A stretch of 64,000 nucleotides of DNA from Tricholomella constricta (lineage: Eukaryota > Basidiomycota > Agaricomycetes > Agaricales > Lyophyllaceae), in contig JAACJP010000068.1 in assembly GCA_013368375.1 (NCBI GenBank), forward strand, positions 1-64,000, given 5' to 3'. Each line of letters begins with the position of its first letter. Position 1 is the first letter of the stretch. The notes below the pieces were generated by a model. The model worked only from the letters and a program-made list of their open reading frames with translations, was not told the DNA's origin and did not search any database. Shown one piece after another: positions 1 through 8,739 of this stretch. The translations under genes and the position numbers were made by a program.

Positions 1-1560
1 CGTCACCCATCTGGAATGCCCCGGTCATTAGACGGCCGGGTAAAGCATTCGAATATCGGCATGACAAGCCGACACGAGGAGCTGGTCTCCCCCAACCCGG
101 CCCAGCTCATGCATTGGATGTCGAACATTGGTGTCGACATATGATTCACCATGGGCGTATTGGTTCTAAGAACCAATATGGAGGTATCGTAATGGACTAC
201 CGGTTCCGCGTTCATCGTCGCGGGACCTGGGGCTACTTACTGGCGAACGTATTGTCGCCAGTAACTCATAGTATGCGGGCATGGTTTATGCGAATTTTCG
301 CAACCATCACCGCACGGCCATACTTCTATGCAGAAGCGGTGGCGGCCCATAATGAGGCCAACCCTGATCGGCCGTTCACGCCGATTACCGGACCCGAGGT
401 TATTATCCCTCGGATCCAACCTACCGCTCCCGAAGGGCGGTTGACGGAACAAGGTGTCCTACAACACCTTATTAACAGTGGTATTCCAATTAGTTGGATA
501 AACCACAGCTATACTTATGGTCTACACTATTTAGACCATAACTACTCTACTGCAGGTCCTCATAAGGACCTGTTCCACAATGTTGACGACGATCGCGTTC
601 GTCGACTCGATCAATTGGGCGTGCCACCCGCCATTCCGGAATGGGACGGGTGGTACCATCCCACCACCGACGACATCACGCGCATTCAAACGTTAATGCG
701 CTTGGAGTTTCAGAACGAGGGGCTGGATTGTTTATCCAGCGTGGAATGGATGTTTGTGGGTGAAGACCCACATTTCCGAGAACTCCGTGTTCGGAGAGGG
801 GAGTTTCCCCCTCCGGACCTGCACACTCCCGCTCCATCGGGATCGACATCTACCAACGTCGAAATGGCGGACCCGGCGGCACTCACACCTGCCCCCGCGA
901 CACCCTCCACAGTCGTGGCAGCTCCAATAGGAGCTACCGAAACCCAAGTGGACCCCGTGTCGGCCCTCACAGGGCCTCTATCACTGGCAGTGATTACCAC
1001 TAGCCAGGGTCCGGTGGAATCCAACCCCACCGACCCCGACACAGTGATGGAGTCATAGGTCGGGGAGACAACTTAATCCCCCCGTCAACGAACCGACCTC
1101 GACACGCAGGAGGTATCGTCGGGACGACCGCCATTGTCAGGTGTAGACCACCTTACTCCCGAGGAGCAAACCGCAGGTCGCGTACTCAAATATACGCAAC
1201 ACCGGATGTCCTCAATCCCAGGCCACCTCGAGCAGCACTTGGAGGCCGTGTAGTGGAACTATTGTCTCCACTATGCATTCGGTTATGAATACGTACCAGT
1301 AATACGTATTTCTGTGCAGGCGATATTGGGTGTAGGTCGCCGGGACCTACACCCTCCCTCTTGCCTTAATTTATTATTACTTATTGCATTACTCCCTGGT
1401 GAAGATCGCTACTAGCGATCTTAAAGGGGGGTATGTAAGGGCGCTTACTATCTTATCGACTAATCTGATCTAATCGTATCTTATCGACACGATTATGCTA
1501 TTGTTTGGCAACACCTTCCGGTGTTGCCTATTTAATCCTTTACATTACATAATTAAATAG
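1..1560. repeat. Hairpin-saturated block (unknown element)
   Basis: Short inverted repeats follow one another almost without gap through this segment, both inside an ORF and in the non-coding part after it. Checked stems (left arm/right arm) include 79-85/102-108, 118-124/134-140, 159-167/169-177, 237-246/255-264, 451-457/464-470, 516-524/532-540, 553-560/565-572, 621-630/647-656, 680-686/695-701, 722-728/734-740, 755-761/766-772, 980-986/988-994, 1251-1257/1267-1273, 1288-1295/1303-1310, 1328-1338/1344-1354 (11 bp), 1402-1410/1414-1422, 1507-1515/1520-1528 and 1528-1536/1552-1560. Some stems close only with G.U pairs, for example 621-630/647-656, which suggests structure at the RNA level. 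The pattern fades where the LINE begins. The left end lies outside the window. I do not recognise the element. Confidence 0.85.
192..1058 (+). CDS. Hypothetical protein inside hairpin block
   Basis: This open frame ends at TAG 1056-1058. ATG 192 gives 288 aa; an in-frame ATG at 141 would give 305 aa. The first 190 residues have a globular-looking composition with aromatic-rich stretches. The last 80 are rich in Pro, Ser, Thr and Ala, like a linker or tail. I recognise no domain. The frame is kept open although the DNA is packed with inverted repeats, so it may be a real product of a mobile or RNA-structured element. About 100 bp after the stop, another frame (about 1140-1415) reads as a weakly similar Leu/His/Tyr-rich stretch broken by stops, possibly a decayed second copy. 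Not known to be expressed. Confidence 0.4.
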   Translation: MDYRFRVHRRGTWGYLLANVLSPVTHSMRAWFMRIFATITARPYFYAEAVAAHNEANPDRPFTPITGPEVIIPRIQPTAPEGRLTEQGVLQHLINSGIPISWINHSYTYGLHYLDHNYSTAGPHKDLFHNVDDDRVRRLDQLGVPPAIPEWDGWYHPTTDDITRIQTLMRLEFQNEGLDCLSSVEWMFVGEDPHFRELRVRRGEFPPPDLHTPAPSGSTSTNVEMADPAALTPAPATPSTVVAAPIGATETQVDPVSALTGPLSLAVITTSQGPVESNPTDPDTVMES

Positions 1561-1616
1561 TAGACCTTGTACACCTATACGTAGCAATCGACAGACTTGT
1601 CAAGCTTACGTCTAGC

Positions 1617-3449
1617 GTGCACAGCAAGGTCCCCAAATTCTGTAACCCCGTTACAGTGACAGTTGACTTCACCACAGAACAGACCTATGTTGGAATAACT
1701 CTACAGTCAACCCAACGAAATATCTTCACAAAACACTACAAAAATAAGGCAAGCAAAACACGAACAGTTGGTAACACTGTACTGGGCATGGAGGCCTTGA
1801 TTGGCGAGCTACCTCCATGGGAAGGCAAAAAACTCTACATGGCCCAGATTGACCCACACCTGATACATGGATACGAGGTGATCCTGGATATCACTCCCAC
1901 ACTCCTCGAAATGCTTGCAGAAGTTCAGATTGCATTTCTGCGCAGACTTCTTGGACTAAACAAAAGGTCAATAGTCACACCACTGTTCACCGAGACATCT
2001 CTAGTGCCATTGCGGTATCGGAGAATAATCTTAGCTCTAGGCCACCTACAATATCTATCAAGCCTTCCCGTTGAACGTTTTGTAAGAAAGGCGTTCTTAG
2101 ATTCTGTGGCACTCGCAAAGGACAAAAAGGCATCCTGGGCAATGGACCTGCAATATGTCATGCACAGCCTACCTTTCCATATTCCCCTCCCTGACTTGGA
2201 CACGATAACACCACCACAAGTAAATGATATTATCAAACTGTTCAAATCCAAACTGGAATTCCACCTGCAAACTGAGCTTGATCTCTCCCCCAAATTGTAT
2301 CTCCTGCAAAACAGATTGGAACCAAACAAGGAAGGTCCCCCAAAGCAGAAAACATTACACTTCAGACACTACCTTAGTGTACCCAACAGCAAACACAGAA
2401 AGGCATTGACAAGGCTACTACTCTCGGCCCACCCACTGGCAATTGAACGTCTCAGGTGGGCAGAGCACCGTAGGCCACGGATAAGCCGTCAATGGCGTCT
2501 ATGTCGCCTGTGTGAAAATGCTGTTGAGAGCCCGGAACATGCACTACTTGAATGCAACATGTCAGATGAACTGATAGCATTACGCAATGTATTCATGACC
2601 AAAATGTATGCTGATTTACCACGCCTATGCCCAAGGGGGTGTCGGAAAAAAAATTAAGCATATAGGGTCGAATTTTTTTTTAACGGAAGAATCTCCTGGA
2701 CTAACTAACTATTGCTGGGAACTAATTACCCAATAAGGCAGTCCGGCACACGGTCCGATCACCCGACTGTTGTTGTTGACATCATTCTCAATGTTGTCGC
2801 TCCTCCACATTTCCCTGTTGCATACCTCACAGACCCAACCAGTTATGCAGTGCTCAAGCTGTACACTTCTGAAGCTGATACTTTGACAATCACCAAGGTA
2901 TGAATGAAACCTCTGTTTAAAATCTTTGACTTGTGCATTACACTTGGAACAGTATACATGATTGTCAGATTAGAATAGTAAACATAGTAAGCATCCTGAA
3001 ATGTTGCCACAATAAAGAAGTGGTTTGCAGTGGGTCCAAATACTAAGAAACCATGTCGCGACTTTCAATACACCTAGGACCCTGAACTTCCCACGCCCAT
3101 ATCAAGCAATATTTTTGAAACTAGTGCTCTATATACCTTCAGATGTTGAGCAGTTCTCAAATCACAAGCCCAGGTCTGGTCCCGGGCCAGAGACAAGTCC
3201 CTTTTAACTGATGTCATTTTTTTTTAAGGACCTGGTGGCTTGGACTAACTCACTAACCCTATATAAGGAATGTCACATGTGACACCCCCTTGCCTATGCC
3301 GACGCCCTACAGTTACCTCCATTGAGCTACTAAAATCAATGCTCAGTGAAAGAAAAACAATTGGTTTACTGGCAAAATACACCTATGAAGTGCTAACACT
3401 GTATGAAACCGTCCCACTGTACATCCCAATTACTGCCGTGCTGGAGTGA
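1617..3449 (+). pseudogene. LINE (non-LTR) reverse transcriptase, C-terminal part
   Basis: The 5'-truncated 3' end of a non-LTR retrotransposon ORF. The coding part from about 1617 reads as the region after the reverse transcriptase core of Agaricomycete LINEs: a PPW motif, a YMAQIDPHL stretch, and the block of Arg/Leu-rich helices around RRLLGL and RYRR. A C-x2-C...H-x4-C knuckle follows (CRLC...HALLEC, about 2503-2553). The frame is interrupted after 2631 by a 661-bp inserted element and resumes at 3293. It then runs without a shift to TGA 3447-3449, ending in the LAKYTYEV...PLYIP motif typical of the extreme C terminus of these elements. No endonuclease or RT catalytic domain is present upstream, so this copy is dead. 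A TAG at 1611-1613 closes the frame on the 5' side. Confidence 0.85.
2632..3292 (+). mobile_element. hAT-like non-autonomous DNA transposon
   Basis: A 661-bp insertion inside the LINE reading frame. Its ends are perfect 12-bp terminal inverted repeats: CAAGGGGGTGTC at 2632-2643 and GACACCCCCTTG at 3281-3292. Subterminal TATAGGGT (2661-2668) and ACCCTATA (3257-3264) are also inverted. It is flanked by an exact 8-bp target-site duplication, CCTATGCC, at 2624-2631 and 3293-3300. An 8-bp duplication with CA-starting TIRs is the hallmark of the hAT superfamily. No transposase ORF is present, so it is a MITE-like, non-autonomous copy. The intact TSD and the intact LINE frame outside it point to a fairly recent insertion. 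Confidence 0.82.
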
Positions 3450-4075
3450 TGCAACCGCTAAAAAACAGACGTTTCTCTGCCCCATGCCCCTCCCCACTGC
3501 TTTCCTGTGATCAACCTGAACTACGGCCTAGCTCACAGATTGTAGCGAGGATGGGCCCGAGACGAAGATGTAGAATAATTAGTTACCTGCCTGTAAATTA
3601 CATTGGGATAATCTCGGCCCCCGGCGTTCAGGAATTGGACCATGCCGGTAATACTACTACTACTACTACTACTAGGAACATTGCCGGCGGTCCGGAAACA
3701 TTAATATTATACCCAGCACCTTTTTCTTATTTACCGAGCCGCCTAAGATATTACAGCCTTGTTGCCGGCTTTAAGTTGACCGGTATACTCTCGGGCTTGA
3801 TGTACCATGGATGACGATGGGGCCGTACGGTGGATACATAGAGTTTACTACATACACGATAATTAGGCGTACGTTATGATCAGTGAAAATAACACATAAA
3901 TATTAAGCACTGGTGAATACATCCCCACTAACACTGTTGAACGTTGAACGCTGAACGTCGATCCCTGAAACCCGCAAGATGTCGCAAATACACAAAGAAC
4001 GTCACGATTGAACGCACAACTATGATCGCCTTCAAGTTACTTCATAAGAAGTAGAGTTCTGATCCGTCAATCACC
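3450..4075. other. Interval without recognisable gene
   Basis: Between the LINE stop and the TLC gene I see only the ACT microsatellite and short direct repeats (gttgaacgttgaacgctgaacg near 3937-3958). The open frames here have no family signature. Confidence 0.5.
3652..3674. repeat. (ACT)n microsatellite
   Basis: An uninterrupted run of ACT trinucleotides, about 7.5 units, in the gene-free interval after the LINE. Confidence 0.9.
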
Positions 4076-5253
4076 TCATCTAGACACCGCCTCGAGGGCC
4101 TTATCGGCAACGAACCCATGACGTCGTCGCCTCCTCCCAAGCCCAACATATTCATAGACCGTCTCGCGACGCGGAACGTACGCCGACACATAACTAGAAA
4201 TCAACAACACCCGTCGTGGTGATGCGAGCCGGAACGACCGAAACACCGTCTCGAACGGCTGGCGACGGTGGGACAGACGTAGTCCGAGTCCGAGTCTGAG
4301 GGCACGTGGAGCTGCAGACGGAGTAGATGGTGGAAGAGATATGAGCCGTGCGTGTGGGGGTTTGGCGGGTCGAGATCGAGATACGTCTGGCAGACCGGGC
4401 ACGATATTGAAGGCGAATACGAAGGGAGGAGCCTGGTGAGCCTGTTGCTGACCTGCCCTCCTCCGCCGGATGAAACCTCTGATGCATCTTGTGAACCACA
4501 CGGCGTGAAGCGGCAGGATACCGGCGAGTAATATGGCAGGAACGAATGATCCACCCGTGGTGTGTATCCTGTTCTCGTGGGAGATATACGAGATGGCGAG
4601 GACGATGTGGAGGGCGATCCTCGTCGTGAAGAAGGCGAGAGCGAAGAGGACATTACTTCGAAGGGGAGGGTAAAGAGTCGTGATGCCCATTATAAAAGTC
4701 GGTATCTAATCAATTTTAAGGCAATTTACACGCTCCAAAAGAGAAGGACGCTTACCTCCATGGATGCACACAGACAGAAGATATGAGCCCAAGAGCGGCG
4801 GATAGCAAGCTCCACGACCAAAATGTACATGCAATGATGGACCCAACCCTCCAAGAACGATATGCTTGATCGATAGCGGATGCTTCCCACCACAAGGTCA
4901 CTACACCGAATCAGCGTCTTCAAAGGCCACAGTCCATACAATCAGATCGATTACACATACGCCGCAAGGTACGCCTGGAAGAAGCGGTTCGCCATGACAG
5001 CAAAAGTCGACATGGTACGTATGTTCTTCACATCACCCCCACCCGACAGATAGTCCCACAGGAATGGGAGGCTTGCGAGGCTCATGGTTGCACTGGAGAG
5101 TGTGGTCAGGATCCATGCCCTCTGCTTCGGGGTCGCGAAAAACGGCGCAGAGAGATGGAAGGAGACGACCAGGCCCAGAAACGAGAGGGTAAGGAAGGAG
5201 GAGCCTGAGGAGGAGGAGGAGGAGGAGCCGAGGACCAGGAGGGAGGATATCAT
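4076..5253 (-). CDS. TLC-domain membrane protein
   Basis: Three exons, complement(4076..4705, 4756..4900, 4955..5253), 357 aa; introns of 54 and 50 bp. ATG 5253 is preceded by no usable alternative. The N terminus carries a Ser run encoded by a (GGA)n tract, then a first hydrophobic helix and the FFATPKQRAWILT...SS segment. Exon 2 contains DLVVGSIRYRS...GWVHHCMYI, and the exon 2-3 junction gives MEIPTFIMG. Together these match the TRAM/LAG1/CLN8 (TLC) family in its fungal, non-ceramide-synthase branch, including the paired histidines of the GWVHH motif. Several membrane helices follow, then an Arg/Ser-rich cytosolic tail (about residues 240-357) of low complexity. TLC proteins sit in ER or other internal membranes and are linked to sphingolipid or lipid sensing; the exact role here is unknown. 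The last third could hide a further intron. Confidence 0.8.
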
Positions 5254-5342
5254 TTCAAGGGCAGGAAGCCGGCCGTTGGCGAAGTGGGGGGAAATGGCAG
5301 TGCTTGCCCTCGAGGACCGCTCACGTCAGTAGAGAGAGATGC

Positions 5343-5909
5343 TTAAAAGGGTCGCCGCAGGACAAGCGAGATGCAAGACCTCGTAAGGTCCACCGAAGAA
5401 AACCCGCACGTTTGAGAATGAAGACAGTCACGATCGGAGCGGCAGCAGCTAGTACATGATTCGGTCCTTGGGAACAGTTCCGCGGTGGGCGAGATGGCCT
5501 TGAACTCCATAGCACGTTCAGGTAAAAGGTCACCGGGGCGAACGCGAGGCATTTGGATTTTCCAAAGCCAACCAGAATTCAGCAACTCTTGAGAACGAAC
5601 GTGCGAAGATGGGCAAAAGTGCCCAAGTTGTCTGATGAACGAAGGCGTGTCGTGTGACATCACTAGAAACAGATGTTCATATACAAGCCTCTCTGCGCTG
5701 TGGCTCCAAGATATAGCAGCGCGAATAACATCGATACCGTTCATGGTTTTAGGAGTTGTGGAATGAAGGATAAGCGTTTGTGCCTTAATAAGATGGTGCT
5801 TCCGAATTTTCTCCGAACGCGACTCGGACACGTTGCCGAAACTTTGCGACAACCGCTGCAGGCTGCAATAGCCAACACATGCATGCTCCCAAGGCAGGTT
5901 TTTAAACAT
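5343..5909 (-). CDS. Hypothetical protein, doubtful
   Basis: A single open frame with an ATG at 5909, 188 aa, Cys- and Ser-containing, without recognisable motif or membrane segment. It lies between the TLC gene and the 3' end of NDC1 on the same strand. No splice signals or homology cues support it; it may be a chance ORF in a 0.9-kb intergenic interval. Confidence 0.22.
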   Translation of the reverse strand: MFKNLPWEHACVGYCSLQRLSQSFGNVSESRSEKIRKHHLIKAQTLILHSTTPKTMNGIDVIRAAISWSHSAERLVYEHLFLVMSHDTPSFIRQLGHFCPSSHVRSQELLNSGWLWKIQMPRVRPGDLLPERAMEFKAISPTAELFPRTESCTSCCRSDRDCLHSQTCGFSSVDLTRSCISLVLRRPF

Positions 5910-6170
5910 AACTTCGGTCTCTCGAACGGTCGCATTGAGTCATCAGAATGAACAATCGTTACAATATGATCAGGTCAAAATTCGGGTCGTTCGCGCGCGG
6001 GCAGATGTCCTCCACCAGCCGTATGAATTTGGTTTAAGCACTTTTGATCGTCCGTAGATTTTTCTTTTTCTGGAATGCCCCTCCCCAACGACAAAAGATA
6101 TAAAATACAGTCTACGAGACGTCCGAGATACAGCAGCCACCTGGCCACGGAGCCTTGGACGGCCACTTAC

Positions 6171-8563
6171 TTAGCAATAATCCAAAAAGGGCTGCAACTT
6201 CTGTGCCGTTCTGGATGGGAACTTGAACGCCAGAAGTTTATCCCCGAATTTCCTGACAATCCTCGCAACACCTGCTTTCAAGCCTATAGCGAAAAAATTG
6301 TTTCGTCAAAATATTCGCCATGGGAAGTAGAGGAAAGTAACAACATACCATCACTGATGAAGTCTAGGACATCGCCAGCCTTATCAACCTCCACACGGAT
6401 GGCCTCAAATTCGGCGATTTGTTCCGGTGTGTATGTCTGATCCAAGATGGGTGGTGTATATTTGGCTCGCACCTCGGCATGGTATTCCTCTATCGCAGAG
6501 AGGAATGAGAGCATCGCCTCAAGGACCCTAGGGATGTCCCGTTGAACAACGCCATACTTGTCCTCCGTCAGCGATGCGCTGATCAAATACGACAGCACTG
6601 CAAGAGAAGCGATCAGTGTCCGGATGTAGCAGACAAAGAAAGTGAACATACCGTCGACGATGACGACATCCACCTCCGCGTTCGGAAGGTAGCTCTGGGC
6701 GGTCTTCTCGAGCCGCTCCTTATTCCACCAATTGTCCAGCCCCATGCCATACCTTGCGATCCGAATAGGGGCCACTCGAGCAAGCAATCTACGGAGCTCA
6801 CCCTTGGCCTGCTTTGAATAACGTTCCACAACGCCTGTAGCCTTTTCTACAGTTTTCTTCACTTCCTCCTTGGCGGGAGCCGGCAAGACTGCTGACTCCA
6901 CGGACCTGAACAGCTCGGGGATACCGGCAGCCTCCGCTCCGGCATCTAGTGCTTGCGCCAGTGGGCCGTCTGAACCTAGGGACTCCGCAACATTGATAAT
7001 TGGAGAGGCCTGCTTCTTGGACTGAAATATTGAGGTCCGGATGAGGGGTGTGGGGGTCGAAATAAGAGGGCGGGTTGGGGTGAAGGGTGCAGCGGGTTGA
7101 GCGGGCTTAGCGTCTGGTGTTGGAGGCTTGCCTCGCCGACGGAAGTGCTGGTAATCTTTTCCGAGAAAGAGGAGGCTTTCTCGGGCGAGGTGACTCCAAA
7201 GATTAGGGTTGTACTTTTGTTCGTTGAAAAGAGTTGAACGACGGGTCGTTGCTGAAGCCGATTCATCGGAGGCTAGGGTTTTGAGTTCGTTGTAGGCCAG
7301 GTAGCGGAATGCGACATCCGGGGAGGATATGCCTGAAATGAGAGCCACGTGTGGCTCGGCTGTAAGCTCGGATACCTTAACTGGCTAAGAAAAAGTGTAA
7401 GGCACGGCAACGTTCGAAGTGAAGAAAGTACTGCTACATGGTAGATCAAGGTGTCAAAGATGGCGTTCGTAAACTCCCAAGTGGCCAAAGTCGTGAACGC
7501 AAGGAACCACGCTCTGGTTAACAAGGGAATGTGCCGGAAAGGAAGGAATATCGTCCACGGTCCCCGAAGGAAGTGGGCAGTGAAAGGCCTGAGGAAAGTG
7601 GGCAGTAACGGCAACTTATATATAATCGGTAACGTCAAGCGGAAGAGGCCAAAGATGAGCGCAGCAAATGGTAGCGCTAACGTTGTGATCATTGCTGCGA
7701 TCACAATGGCCTGCAAAATATCGCCGAAACTGAACTGTCTTCTTTGATTGTTTGAAGACTTGGGTAAGCGATTTCAATACATGCTAAACCAGGACAAAGC
7801 AAGAACGTACTTTAGTGGACACCCAGCGAAATACGAATCTGTCTAGCGTGATGTTTCGGAGAGAGAAAGCTTTTGCGGCTGTTAGCTGGGAAAGCAAGAC
7901 GAATAAAAGGCGCCCGTTCAAGTAATACGGATGTTTTCTGCGGAACTTGTATTTTTGAAATGAGCAATGTGGCGTGAATTCATGTAAACGCACCTTGATT
8001 TCACGAAAACGGAAAGTCCATGTGCCGTAACCCCGTTTGCATACAGAATGCAAATATGAAGTGCAACCGCGAACACAGCAGATAGAGCGTACACCACGAA
8101 AGAACGGACGGCGGCAGGTTTTGCGAGAGACGCTTTCACCAATGACGATAGTGAAGTAGCAGGCGTGCGTGTCGCTATTAGACTTGTTTCAGCATCTTCA
8201 AGCTAACAATCGAGGAATGAACGTACGTGTCAAGTACGTTTTGCGCAAGACGGCTGCTGGGATCGCGACTGTGCTCCAACTGAGTAACGTGTTCAAAAGC
8301 GTCAGCGGCCAGAATGGCACTAGCAGAGTTTTCGACAATCCCAAATTTGAGGGTGCACCCAAGCTCCATGTTGTCCAGAAGGATATGCAAGTCCAGGAGA
8401 ATAGTGCGGAGTAGAGGAATATATATGCATAACGAGATCGGAGGACCGACTTTACAATCGGGTCGTATGTGATGGTGGAGGGAGGAATGGATGGCGCAGA
8501 CCTTGTGGAAAGTGTCGTAGTGATTGCCCGTACCGAAGTCGTCCTTGACAGCGAGCTCGACAT
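6171..8563 (-). CDS. NDC1: Nucleoporin Ndc1 (nuclear pore / spindle pole body insertion)
   Basis: Seven exons, complement(6171..6283, 6349..6597, 6652..7384, 7438..7758, 7811..7937, 7994..8174, 8227..8563), 686 aa; six introns of 52-65 bp, all GT..AG and frame-consistent. The N-terminal half (about residues 50-330) holds several strongly hydrophobic helices, as in the Ndc1/Nup family. The soluble C-terminal half includes a Ser/Pro-rich linker and ends with the conserved GVARIVRKFGDKLLAFKFP block. Length agrees with yeast Ndc1 (about 655 aa). The family anchors nuclear pores and spindle pole bodies in the nuclear envelope. The gene lies head to head with CTP1, 176 bp apart. ATG 8563 was chosen because it opens the frame just before the YDPIVKSVLRSR segment that precedes the first helix. 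Confidence 0.87.
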
Positions 8564-8739
8564 GCTGGCCGTCGTGGAGGTCGTCGTCAGCGCTCAAAGA
8601 AAAGTCCACCGTTTCGCGTTATGTCACAGAATCAAGGTCACATCTGTCACCCATTGTTGATCGCCGCGACGGCGTTGCGCATCAAACGTCGTTGGGCCTT
8701 GGCTCACTCTCCTCGTCCGTCCATGGCAAGGCGCTCTGA
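8564..8739. promoter_or_regulatory. Divergent promoter NDC1/CTP1
   Basis: Only 176 bp separate the start codons of NDC1 (-) and CTP1 (+), so both promoters must lie here or overlap the 5' coding regions. No obvious TATA box is seen. Both genes act in nuclear or cell-cycle processes, so shared regulation is possible, but that is inference. Confidence 0.5.

Noticed and set aside
710..1042. Minus-strand ORF opposite the hairpin ORF
   Set aside because: Arises because inverted-repeat-rich DNA tends to be open on both strands; composition and lack of a sensible start argue against it.
1..1560. CRISPR-like or tandem-repeat array
   Set aside because: The hairpins differ in sequence from one another, so there is no repeat-spacer structure; the organism is a eukaryote.
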